This document shows positions 53,108 to 61,573 of a stretch of DNA of 64,000 bases, piece after piece. The notes below the pieces were generated by a model. That model did not search any database. It had not been told where the DNA came from and saw only the letters and a list, made by a program, of their open reading frames with translations. This DNA is from Comamonas testosteroni TK102. GTDB lineage: Bacteria > Pseudomonadota > Gammaproteobacteria > Burkholderiales > Burkholderiaceae_C. The translations under genes and the position numbers were made by a program. The DNA lies in contig NZ_CP006704.1 in NCBI RefSeq assembly GCF_000739375.1, forward strand, positions 1,550,001-1,614,000. Reading direction: 5' to 3'. Position 1 is the stretch's first letter, and each line of letters begins with the position of its first letter.

Positions 53108-53578
53108 ATGCGAATCAACACGGCGGACCTGTGCGACAGCCTGGGAGACGCAGCCCAGGTTTGCACAAGCAACTGGCGCTCGTATGGCGGCAGCCCCACG
53201 GTTTCTGGCCGCATTCAAACGCTGCGAGCCCATGAGGATGCGGCCCTGATCCGGCAGACCCTGGCAACGCCAGGCCTTGGACGGGTACTGGTGGTGGACG
53301 CGGGCGCATCGCTTCGCGTCGCCGTGCTGGGCGACAACATGGCGCGCACCGGGCTGGCGAACGGCTGGGCCGGAGTGATCATCGAGGGAGCGGTGCGCGA
53401 TGTCCAGATCCTTCGCAGTTTGGACATGGGCATATTTGCCCTTGGTCAGATCCCGCTGCGCGCCGGTCGCACCGGATGGGGCGAGCTTGGTGTGATCCTG
53501 AACATCGCCGGCATACGCATTCGTCCGGGAGCCACCATCACCGTGGACATGGATGGTGCCGTCGTTACCGAGGGCTGA
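53108..53578 (+). CDS. RraA-like protein, probable HMG/CHA-type aldolase
   Basis: A 156-residue RraA-fold protein with NTADLCDSLGDA, GDNMARTGLANGWAGVIIEGAVRD and the metal/substrate Arg-Asp (VRD). Within catabolic operons this fold is usually 4-hydroxy-4-methyl-2-oxoglutarate or 4-carboxy-4-hydroxy-2-oxoadipate aldolase rather than the RNase E regulator. The link to a dehydratase and a Bug receptor favours aldolase. It could release pyruvate from a C6/C7 acid. The exact substrate is unknown. Confidence 0.8.
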   Translation: MRINTADLCDSLGDAAQVCTSNWRSYGGSPTVSGRIQTLRAHEDAALIRQTLATPGLGRVLVVDAGASLRVAVLGDNMARTGLANGWAGVIIEGAVRDVQILRSLDMGIFALGQIPLRAGRTGWGELGVILNIAGIRIRPGATITVDMDGAVVTEG

Positions 53579-53863
53579 GCAAGGGCATGGTCGGCGCATG
53601 CCGATCTTCCATGACACTGCTGCGCGAGGCCAGCCAGCGATTTGAGCGGCAGCAAACGCAGTTGGCTGACACGGGTGCAACTGGATATGATGTCCCGGCA
53701 GCCTGTTCGTCCGCTCCGAAACTGGCAAGCTGTGCCTGCCATGCCATCGCTATTGTGGGCAGGAGTACGGCCACACATCCAGCTTGCAGCGCCTGGACGA
53801 ACTGTTGACGTCGCTCGCCAATGCCTGAAGATTCTTTCTCAACGCAGATCTTGAAAGTCTCAC
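53579..53863. other. Gap with a possible gene remnant
   Basis: No complete gene. A short plus-strand frame (53691-53828, ending SLQRLDELLTSLANA) reads like a protein C-terminus and contains LCLPCHRYCGQEYG with a CxxC pair, but an in-frame TGA precedes it and no start is present. It may be a degraded gene end. Confidence 0.35.
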
Positions 53864-54274
53864 ATGCCCAAGCAAATCTTCGTCAACCTGCCCGTCGCCG
53901 ACCTGCCAAAGGCCAAGTCCTTCTATGAAGCAATCGGCGCTGTCAACAACCCGCAGTTCAGCGACGACACCGCCGCCTGCATGGTCGTCTCGGACAGCAT
54001 CTATGTAATGCTGCTCACCCATCCAAAGTGGGCCACGTTCACCCGAAAGCCAATGGTGGATGCTCACGCTGCCAGCGAAGTCATGTTGTGCCTGAGCGCT
54101 GACGACCGCGCGGCTGTTGACGACATGGTTGCCGCCGCCTCCGCTCATGGCGGAAAGGCGGATGTGAACCCCCTGCAAGACCACGGCTTCATGTATGGGC
54201 GCAGCTTCGAGGACGTGGACGGCCACATCTGGGAAATCATGTTCATGGACATGAGCCAGATGCCTCAGGGCTAA
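53864..54274 (+). CDS. VOC-family (glyoxalase/bleomycin-resistance fold) protein
   Basis: A 136-residue protein with the VOC pattern MPKQIFVNLPVADLPKAKSFYEAIGA and a C-terminal DVDGHIWEIMFMD. The metal-binding His/Glu positions are partly retained (Glu in WEIMF). Such proteins act as dioxygenases, isomerases or small-molecule sequestering factors; there is no basis to choose. It stands alone in a patchy region. Confidence 0.85.
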   Translation: MPKQIFVNLPVADLPKAKSFYEAIGAVNNPQFSDDTAACMVVSDSIYVMLLTHPKWATFTRKPMVDAHAASEVMLCLSADDRAAVDDMVAAASAHGGKADVNPLQDHGFMYGRSFEDVDGHIWEIMFMDMSQMPQG

Positions 54275-54744
54275 TGCAAGCTCGACCATAGGCAACGCCT
54301 GCCTATGGACGTCTTGGGGAGTTCCTGCGAGGCAATGAGATAGCTGTTGCTCAGGCCGTTAGCACGAGCTTGTGGAACTCGCATGGGATCGCATGGCGGG
54401 GCGTCCGCGTCCCGGCCTATTCGTGGACTCACGCTATCTGCCAGAAGCAGTCCTTGGAGGTACTCTCCCAGGGGACTGCTTCAGGCTGTGAGCTGTCTGT
54501 CGCCGAACGGCAGACTCAATGGAACAGCGTGACAAACCTAAGACCCCCATCAGCGGTCGTTCGTGTTGGCCAGCAATCGACCCGAAGCGGTCTCTCCTGG
54601 ACATGGAGAAAACCTTCGACTTGGTAGTTGTTGATGGCTGACTCCAGACACTCTTGCCCTTTGCCCTATCAGACGCCAGATTCATCTAAAGGTGGTCTGG
54701 TCATGAGCTGAAGTCAGTGTCTACAGCTGGCCGAGGGTAGTTAG
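54275..54744. other. Intergenic stretch without a recognisable gene
   Basis: Several short frames overlap on both strands but none has family features, a ribosome site or consistent codon use. It appears to be degraded DNA. Confidence 0.45.
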
Positions 54745-55221
54745 TCAGAAGTCACCAAGCTTCAATGCTCGGTCGAATGAAATTCTGTCCCGCGTTGCTA
54801 AAAACATGGTCGGAGTTCCGGCACCAAAGACATGCAGCGGCAATGCGGTCTCAACTTGAGCCCAAAAATCGGTAGCTTTATCCGGCGGCAGCGGCGCGAA
54901 GCCGAAACGGTTGACCGATGAGCGATAGAACCTTGGCATCGGACGCTCTTCATACACGTACCACTCATCAAAACCTGGCATAGGCAGGTTGGATACGGCG
55001 GTGATTTTGGGACTCACAGCAAATCCATCCGCGACCTCCCAACCGGCCTCCAGCTCAGCCTCGGACGGCTTGTACTTGCCGCTGTCACATGACGCAATGA
55101 CCACATGTCGCCCGATCACTAATTCCGGCATACGTTCGAGCAAGTCAAAAAGCGATGGATCCCAGTCGTAGGACCACTGTACGACTGAATACTTCAATTT
55201 ATGTCCGACAAGATGAACCAT
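54745..55221 (-). CDS. Hypothetical protein, 158 residues
   Basis: A lower-GC gene encoding MVHLVGHKLKYSVVQWSYDW and ending RISFDRALKLGDF. It is rich in aromatic residues (FDEWYVYEERPMPRFYRSS). No signal peptide or membrane segment. No good ribosome site precedes the ATG at 55221. The composition differs from flanking host genes, suggesting transfer. No family recognised. Confidence 0.6.
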   Translation of the reverse strand: MVHLVGHKLKYSVVQWSYDWDPSLFDLLERMPELVIGRHVVIASCDSGKYKPSEAELEAGWEVADGFAVSPKITAVSNLPMPGFDEWYVYEERPMPRFYRSSVNRFGFAPLPPDKATDFWAQVETALPLHVFGAGTPTMFLATRDRISFDRALKLGDF

Positions 55222-55919
55222 AAGGAGGCTTCTTGGGGTTGGTCATTACGTGCACCAGCACGTACTGTTGAACATCTGCGCTTCTGGGGCAGTCTCGATC
55301 CTAGTCGCAGACCTAAGAAAGGTCCGGTATTGGCCGAAGCCGGGCCTAGCTACTGGTGAGTACAGCACCGCAAAGCTGACCTTCGGGGCTGCGTCTTGAG
55401 CCTCCGATTTCAACAGGTGCAGGCCGTCGCCAGTCGGCCAGAAGCGGACTGCGAAGTGAAGGACAAGCGGCCACATAAAGCACCTTTCATCTCATTCGAC
55501 TGGCAACCGCACGATGACACTTGCCTCGATGCGCTCATTTTGAAAATGACTCATACCCTAGGCAACACACGTATCAATTTATGTTTAGGGCTCACCCACG
55601 CTGCCCAAACATCAAGTCAACTCCAGCGATCAACTCATTGACTGGTAGCCGCCGCAAAGCATTGAGCGCGTCAACAAGGGCCGAGTAGCCATGAGCTCGA
55701 TCTGTGGGCTGGCTCATGGAGCGCGTTCGTTTCCTTTGGCTACTTTTAGCCCAACTTCATGGACTAAAGTCAATCCTTTAACTGATTATCGAGAGTCAAC
55801 TGAGGGTCGGCCCGAGCCGGTGCTGCCAGCTAGAAGCAGTCACCCCCGACCATTGCCATGCCTCGATTCATATTGATCCAAGTGAAAAAATCATTGAACC
55901 ATTCATCGAGGGATACCGC
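55222..55919. other. Gene-poor, low-GC stretch
   Basis: Only short overlapping frames. One plus-strand frame (55396-55641) and a minus-strand one (55246-55476) contain wording (RPEADCEVKD / RFWPTGDGLHLLKSEAQD) that recurs as spurious frames in Comamonadaceae repeats. Nothing here is called a gene. Confidence 0.4.
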
Positions 55920-56786
55920 ATGAAAGCGTTTATCCCATTCTGCATTGCCTCGCTTTGCTCCGTCGTATCGGCTCAGACCAGCGTGCCCTCTGGTCGCATA
56001 GTCCCGACTCCCATCTACGGTGTCACCGTGGACGATGTGAGCAGGCTTAGCGACATCACGCGCAGCCTGTCGTCGCTGGCCTACCGGCCTACCACGCGCA
56101 TCGTCTTCGATGAGTTCGTGAACCCGGACTATTACCGCAAGCCAGCAGTGGAAATCTCCAAGGTTTCCTACGTGATGGGTGAGATATTGGACTCGTACTA
56201 CGTCAAGCAGTACAGCGTGGATGGATACATACAACGGACTAATCAATATCTCAATGCGTTGTCGGATGTAGTGGATATTTGGGAAGTAGCCAACGAGGTC
56301 AACGGCGAGTGGCTGGGGGCCAATGCCGATGTGGTGGCGAAGATGACCAATGCCTACAACATCGTGAAGGCACAGAACAAGACGGCCGCGGTCACGCTCT
56401 ACTACAACCAGGGCTGCTGGTCTCAATCCTCCAATGAAATGTTCAAGTGGGCCGAGGCCAATGTCCCAGCCTACATGAAGCAGGGTCTGGATTACGTCTG
56501 GATTTCCTACTATGAGGATGACTGCAATGGGCTCAAGCCCAACTGGCAGCAGGTGTTCGACAAGCTGCACGTGATGTTCCCCAATTCCAAGATCGGGTTC
56601 GGGGAAGTGGGTACCTCACGCAAAACCAAGAAGGCCGAGTACCTGACCCGCTATTACACGATGAAGATCACTACCCCGAATTATGTGGGCGGTCACTTCT
56701 GGTGGTACTTCAGGCAGGACATGGTGCCCGTCACCAAGGAGCTGTGGACTACCCTGAATGCGGCGATCAAGGCGGCGCCCCGGTAG
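55920..56786 (+). CDS. Secreted glycoside-hydrolase-like protein
   Basis: A 288-residue protein with signal peptide MKAFIPFCIASLCSVVSA. The mature part looks like a TIM-barrel glycosidase: WEVANEVNGEW carries an acid/base-type Asn-Glu pair, and KIGFGEVGTS a candidate nucleophile Glu on a later strand, as in clan GH-A families. Residues around YYNQGCWSQSS and WISYYEDDCNGL form aromatic barrel ends. RBS GAGGGAT lies 7 bp before the ATG. It sits between degraded DNA and an IS3 remnant, so it may be horizontally acquired. The substrate is unknown. Confidence 0.7.
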   Translation: MKAFIPFCIASLCSVVSAQTSVPSGRIVPTPIYGVTVDDVSRLSDITRSLSSLAYRPTTRIVFDEFVNPDYYRKPAVEISKVSYVMGEILDSYYVKQYSVDGYIQRTNQYLNALSDVVDIWEVANEVNGEWLGANADVVAKMTNAYNIVKAQNKTAAVTLYYNQGCWSQSSNEMFKWAEANVPAYMKQGLDYVWISYYEDDCNGLKPNWQQVFDKLHVMFPNSKIGFGEVGTSRKTKKAEYLTRYYTMKITTPNYVGGHFWWYFRQDMVPVTKELWTTLNAAIKAAPR

Positions 56787-56818
56787 GTCGGTGAAGCCTC
56801 CTCGTTTTCCTGTGCCAC

Positions 56819-57025
56819 CTAAAAGCAGAGGTTGGGGCAACGTTTGACATGACACGCGACAGGAGGAGTGCGGCCTGCCGATTCATGCGGGCGATGGTGG
56901 CTGTAGCGATGCAGCCAGCCCTCGGTCATCGAGCGCACTTCCTGCAACGATTCCAAGACATGGCAGTCGATCACCTCCGTTTTGGGAGGTGTGGTTGAAA
57001 TGGGGGTACCGGCAACATTGATCAT
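56819..57025 (-). mobile_element. IS3-family transposase remnant (OrfB C-terminus)
   Basis: The minus-strand frame contains KTEVIDCHVLESLQEVRSMT and HRYSHHRPHESAGRTPP, which match the conserved C-terminal end of IS3-family OrfB integrases (VxxSLxEVRxxTExW..YN..RPHESLG). The catalytic DDE core and OrfA are absent, so it is a dead fragment. Confidence 0.8.
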
Positions 57026-57221
57026 CTGTACCCAATGCTCACTATCAGTGCGTCTACAGCTTCGATCAAGGATTGACTGAGAAGATGATCATCCCTGGCT
57101 AACGAGGTCGCCCCCTGGCAGGCTCCTTTCGCGGCCGCTTTGCACCTCCAGACGACAGCGATAGAGCGAGCGCAACCAGCATGCCGCCAACGAGAAGTGC
57201 AAGAGGGTCAGGCTGGTGCCC
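57026..57221. other. Gap between IS3 remnant and LysR gene
   Basis: No gene seen; probably sequence left over from the insertion element or its target. Confidence 0.4.
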
Positions 57222-58106
57222 TCAAACTGCCATACCTCGCGCCGCCATGAACTGCTGCCCTACAGCCGTGACCACCTCGGCGCGGGCCGCCGTGCGCAGC
57301 TGCACCAGGGCGATCTGGCGGCTTTCAGCTGCCTGGGGGATGGGCACTACCCGCAGCTGCGGGTTCCTGTCCCAGGCATGTCTGGCCAGAAGAGGCAGCA
57401 TGGCTACGCCCATGCCGTCGCTCACGAGTTCCACGATAGTCTCGATCGAATTCAGCTCCATGAACTCCTGGGGCTTGGCGCGCAGCCGGCGCAGCGTGCG
57501 CTCGACCAGTTCGCCCGTGTGTTCGGTACGGTCAAACCGGATGAATGGATAGCGCTCCACCATGGTTGCAGGATCGGCCAACCGGGAGGAACGCGAGGTC
57601 AGCAGCACCATGGGCTCGGCGTACAGCGGTGTCCAGACCAGGGAAGGGCGCTTGAGGGCCGGGTCATGGACCACTACGGCAGCATCGAGTTCATGGTTTT
57701 CCACCTGGGCAATCAGCCGGTTGGACTTTCCCGATACCACATGCAGGTCCACCGCGGGGTGGTGGCGCTTGAGCTCCAGCGTGGCACGCACCAGCTCGCT
57801 CAGTGCCGAGACGATGGAGCCGAACTGCACGGTGCCAGCCAGCGGCGCGTCTGCCTGGGTGCCGTGCTTGGCCTGTTCGTACAGCGCTACCAGCTGCGTG
57901 GCTATGGGCACCAGCGCCCGGCCCTGCTCGTTGAGCGCCACCTGCTTGCCTGCGCGGGTGAAGAGCTTGCGCTTGAGGTCGGCTTCCAAGGTGCGCATCT
58001 GCAGACCCACGGCGACCTGGGTCAGGCCCACGCGATGTCCAGCCGCCGTGAACGAACCTTCGGTGCAGACGGCCAGAAAAGTGCGAAGAATCCGCAGGCT
58101 TGACAT
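57222..58106 (-). CDS. LysR-family regulator, divergent from Bug/GGT genes
   Basis: A 294-residue LysR protein (SSLRILRTFLAVCTEGSFTAAG, LTQVAVGLQMRTLEADLKRK) with an effector domain containing GKSNRLIAQVENHELDAAVV. It is divergent (110 bp) from a Bug receptor followed by gamma-glutamyltransferase, its likely targets. The divergent region is AT-rich. Confidence 0.9.
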   Translation of the reverse strand: MSSLRILRTFLAVCTEGSFTAAGHRVGLTQVAVGLQMRTLEADLKRKLFTRAGKQVALNEQGRALVPIATQLVALYEQAKHGTQADAPLAGTVQFGSIVSALSELVRATLELKRHHPAVDLHVVSGKSNRLIAQVENHELDAAVVVHDPALKRPSLVWTPLYAEPMVLLTSRSSRLADPATMVERYPFIRFDRTEHTGELVERTLRRLRAKPQEFMELNSIETIVELVSDGMGVAMLPLLARHAWDRNPQLRVVPIPQAAESRQIALVQLRTAARAEVVTAVGQQFMAARGMAV

Positions 58107-58216
58107 AAATGGTTTTCTTTCAAGAGACGGAAGAAAGTCCAGCTTTCACAAAGTTCTTTCTATCATCAAAATTCTTCTATTCAACCCTTCAAGCTGCATT
58201 AAATCTGGAGTTTCCT

Positions 58217-59212
58217 ATGCGTGCACACATGTCCCGCCGGCTTTTCACCTGCTGCGCCACTTTGCTGACCTGCGGCGCCATGGGCCTGGCAACGCCGGCC
58301 CTGGCCGCCGACGTCTGGCCTTCGCAGCCGATCAAGATTCTGGTGGGCTTTGCCGCAGGCGGTGGCAACGACATCGTTGCGCGCATTCTGGCCAAGGAGC
58401 TGCAGCAGAGCTTGGGCCAGGCCGTGGTGGTCGAAAACAAGGGCGGCGCGGGCGGCCTGCTGGCCAACGAAATCGTGGCCAAGTCGCCCAAGAATGGCTA
58501 CACCCTGCTGCTGGGTTCCATCGGCAGCAACACCATCGCCCCGGTACTGGCCAAAAAGCTTTCCTACGACCCGCGCAAGGACCTGGAGCCGATCAGCCTG
58601 GTGGCCGAGTCGGGCAACGCGCTGCTGGTGAACGCCAAGCTGCCCTACACATCGGTCAAGGAGATGATCGGCATGGCGCGCAAGGAACCTGGAACCATCA
58701 ACTACGCCTCTTCCGGCAGCGGCTCGACCCTGCACCTGGCCGGCGCACTGTTCGCCCAGCAGGCGGGCGTGAACCTGGTGCATGTGCCTTACCGCGGCAA
58801 TGGCCCTGCGATTGCCGATGTCGCCGCAGGCCAGGTCCATGTCATTTTCTCGGGCATTCCACCGGCCATTACCTCCGCCAAGACCGGCAAGACCCGCATT
58901 CTGGCAGTGACCACCAAGGAGCGTGTGAAAAGCCTGCCCAACGTGCCCACCGTCGCCGAAGCCGGGCTGCCGGGCTATGCCTTCACTTCCTGGTACGGTC
59001 TGTTTACCACCGGCGGCACGGATTCGGCGATCGTTGAGAAGCTCGCCAAGGAAGTGCGCAACATCATCGCCCGCCCCGATGTGCGCGCGCAGCTCGAGGC
59101 CCAGGGGCTGACCCCCGAAACCAGCGACCCCAAGGCGTTCAAGGAACAAATCGACCGCGAGCTTACACGCTGGACCCGCGACGTCAAGGTTCTGGGCATC
59201 ACCATCGACTGA
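58217..59212 (+). CDS. Bug-family (TctC-like) periplasmic solute receptor
   Basis: A 331-residue precursor with signal peptide (RRLFTCCATLLTCGAMGLAT, cleavage near ALAADVW) and Bug patterns WPSQPIKILVGFAAGGGNDI, VENKGGAGGLLAN and NYASSGSGSTLHLAGAL. ATG 58217 is preceded by CTGGAG. Upstream of a gamma-glutamyltransferase and divergent from LysR, so it may bind a glutamyl compound or its product. Ligand unknown. Confidence 0.88.
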   Translation: MRAHMSRRLFTCCATLLTCGAMGLATPALAADVWPSQPIKILVGFAAGGGNDIVARILAKELQQSLGQAVVVENKGGAGGLLANEIVAKSPKNGYTLLLGSIGSNTIAPVLAKKLSYDPRKDLEPISLVAESGNALLVNAKLPYTSVKEMIGMARKEPGTINYASSGSGSTLHLAGALFAQQAGVNLVHVPYRGNGPAIADVAAGQVHVIFSGIPPAITSAKTGKTRILAVTTKERVKSLPNVPTVAEAGLPGYAFTSWYGLFTTGGTDSAIVEKLAKEVRNIIARPDVRAQLEAQGLTPETSDPKAFKEQIDRELTRWTRDVKVLGITID

Positions 59213-59247
59213 ATCCCGAAGGGTCAGCGCCCGTGTCAGGAACTTCC

Positions 59248-60870
59248 ATGAATCTCCCTTTTTCTCCCGGCAACCCTTACCGCTCGGTGCGAGTTCCCGT
59301 TTTCGCACGCAACGGCGTGTCAACCTCCCACCCCTTGGGCGCGCAAGCCGGCTTGCGCATGCTGTGGGCCGGCGGCAATGCCGTTGACGCAGCCATCGCG
59401 GCAGCGGCCGTGATGGCCATCGTCGAACCTGTCAGCAACGGACTGGGCTCGGACGCGTTCTGCATTCTGTGGGACGGCGCGCAACTGCACGGCCTCAATG
59501 CCTCGGGCCGCGCCCCCCAGGGCTGGACGCCCGAATATTTCGAAAAGAGCTACGGCAGGCAGGCCAAGCCCCCGCGCCGCGGCGTGGACTCGATCACCGT
59601 GCCCGGCGCCGTCAGCGCCTGGGTCGCCTTGCACGAGCGTTTTGGCAAGCTGCCGTTCGCCAGCCTGATGGAGCCCGCGGCTGAAATCGCCGAACGCGGC
59701 TACCTGGTGCCGCCCGTGGTGCAACAGAAGTGGGCCGCAGGTGCTCCCGAGCTGCAGGCTCAGCCGGGTTTCTCCCAGAGCTTTCTGCCCTCCGGCCGGC
59801 CACCTGCCGTGGGCGAGCTGTTTCGCTTCCCCGCGGCCGCACGCGCGCTGCGCGCCATCGGCGCTAGCCAGGGCAAGGCGTTCTATGAAGGCGAGATCGC
59901 TTCGGCGGTCACTTCCTTTGTCCAGCAGCACGGCGGCTGCCTGAGCATGGCGGACATGGCCCAGCACCAGGCCGAATGGGTCGCACCGGTGGCCAAGGAC
60001 TACCGTGGCTACACCCTGCACGAGATTCCGCCTGGCGGCCAGGGCATTGCGGCGCAGATCGCACTGGGTATCCTGTCGCATTTCGATCTGGCCAGCCTGC
60101 CCCTTGATGGCGTGGCTTCGCAGCATCTGCAGATCGAGGCCATGAAGCTGGCCTTCGCCGATGTCGACCGCTATGTAGCCGATGCCGGTATGGAAGTGAC
60201 TACCGCGCAAATGCTCGATGACGCTTACCTTGCGTCGCGCGCCAAGCTCATAGATCCCCTGCGCGCACAAGATTTCAAGGCCGGTAATCCGGTGCAGGGC
60301 GGCACGATCTACCTGACCGCGGTCGATGAGAGCGGCATGATGGTCAGCTTCATCCAGAGCAACTTCGCGGGCTTTGGCTCGGGAGTGGTCGAGCCCAGCT
60401 TCGGCATCAGCCTGCAAAACCGTGGCTACGGGTTCAGCGCCGACCCGGACGGCCCCAACCGCGCGAACCTGGTGGGCCCGGGCAAGCGACCGTTTCACAC
60501 CATCATTCCCGCCTTCCTGACCAAGGATGGCCAGCCGGTGATGAGCTTTGGTGTCATGGGCGGCAACATGCAGCCCCAGGGCCATATGCAGACGCTGGTA
60601 CGCATGATCGACTACCGCCAGTCGCCCCAGGCTGCCTGCGACGCACCACGCTGGCGCTACAACGCGGGCCTGGCGCTCAATGTCGAAGCCGGCATGGATC
60701 CTTCCACTGTGGCTGGTCTGCAGGCCCTGGGGCACCAGCTGGAGGTCATTGATGATCCCTACCAGGACTTTGGCGCTGGCCAGTTCATCTGGCGCATGGG
60801 CGACCCCGCTGTCGAGGGCTACCAATTCGCCAGCGATCCACGCCGCGACGGGCTGGCTGCAGGCTTCTAG
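59248..60870 (+). CDS. Gamma-glutamyltransferase family protein
   Basis: A 540-residue Ntn-hydrolase of the GGT family with AGGNAVDAAIAAAAVMAIVEP, GSDAFCILWD and the processing site GGTIYLTAVDESGMMVSFIQS, whose Thr becomes the new N-terminal nucleophile after self-cleavage. No signal peptide is visible, so it may be cytoplasmic, unlike classical periplasmic GGT. The operon with a Bug receptor suggests use of an imported gamma-glutamyl or amide compound, or a cephalosporin-acylase-like activity. ATG 59248 preferred; GTG 59233 possible. Confidence 0.88.
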   Translation: MNLPFSPGNPYRSVRVPVFARNGVSTSHPLGAQAGLRMLWAGGNAVDAAIAAAAVMAIVEPVSNGLGSDAFCILWDGAQLHGLNASGRAPQGWTPEYFEKSYGRQAKPPRRGVDSITVPGAVSAWVALHERFGKLPFASLMEPAAEIAERGYLVPPVVQQKWAAGAPELQAQPGFSQSFLPSGRPPAVGELFRFPAAARALRAIGASQGKAFYEGEIASAVTSFVQQHGGCLSMADMAQHQAEWVAPVAKDYRGYTLHEIPPGGQGIAAQIALGILSHFDLASLPLDGVASQHLQIEAMKLAFADVDRYVADAGMEVTTAQMLDDAYLASRAKLIDPLRAQDFKAGNPVQGGTIYLTAVDESGMMVSFIQSNFAGFGSGVVEPSFGISLQNRGYGFSADPDGPNRANLVGPGKRPFHTIIPAFLTKDGQPVMSFGVMGGNMQPQGHMQTLVRMIDYRQSPQAACDAPRWRYNAGLALNVEAGMDPSTVAGLQALGHQLEVIDDPYQDFGAGQFIWRMGDPAVEGYQFASDPRRDGLAAGF

Positions 60871-61133
60871 CAGCAGGTTTCCCGCTCCAGGCATGCCAGC
60901 CCTGAGTTTTCAGCCTTGATCGCAACGACCTGCGCCAGGGTGGAGCGAAGCATAACCAGGCCCGCAAGCGCAAAAATTGGCTTCTGGAGGAGTACAGGCA
61001 GGGGAGGGCAGAGGGGGCTGTCTGCAGAAGGTGTACTGCTGGTGCGGCTGCGCAGCCGCAGTTCTTTCTCCACAGCGGAGGTGCTGGTGCATAAACCAGT
61101 TCTGGGTCAAGCAACCCATGACCCCAGACGTGG
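60871..61133. other. Gap after the GGT gene
   Basis: No gene or RNA recognised; short frames only. Probably part of the region disturbed by the IS5 element next to it. Confidence 0.4.
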
Positions 61134-61373
61134 CTATGCCGCAGGCACCGTTTGCGGATGGCCCAGTTCAGTGAGCCGATTCAGAATGGCGGCCCGGATA
61201 TGCAGCTCATTGACCCGTCGCTCGAATGTGCGTGACATTACCCGCTCATCCAGTCGCTTGCCGCAATGCATCTTGGTCTCCACCAGGCTGCGTTGGTGAT
61301 AGCTCCTCCAGCTTTTCCATAACTTGCGTCCAAAGCGCGACTGCATGCGGCGGTTGCCGCATCGCGACTGCAA
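61134..61373 (-). mobile_element. IS5-family transposase remnant (C-terminus)
   Basis: The frame contains GRKLWKSWRSYHQRSLVETK and NELHIRAAILNRLTELG, the conserved C-terminal end of IS5-family transposases (GR.LWKRWSGYHRRS.VETKMHC). The Glu in VETK is the last DDE residue. The rest of the gene and clear terminal repeats are missing. Confidence 0.8.
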
Positions 61374-61573
61374 TCAGCCTGCAGCAGTCCGCTACACAAG
61401 GATGGTGACCGACGCCTCATGGCCGGTAGTGTGAGTGCGCGGATACGCGCCGAACATCTCTTCGCATCCGCCGAGCGGTCCATCCAGTTCCGAAGGATCG
61501 CTGCGGGTTGATTTCCACGCAGACCGACCTGTGGGGCGGTCTGGCGTGGAGACCACTGTTGAAAAGGCCTTCG
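61374..61573. other. Gap with imperfect hairpin
   Basis: Contains CCACGCAGACCG (61515-61526) and its near inverse CGGTCTGGCGTGG (61537-61549), without a T tract. No gene seen. Confidence 0.4.

Noticed and set aside
61515..61549. Hairpin as terminator of the MFS gene or as IS end
   Set aside because: No T tract on either strand and no matching second copy to act as a terminal repeat.
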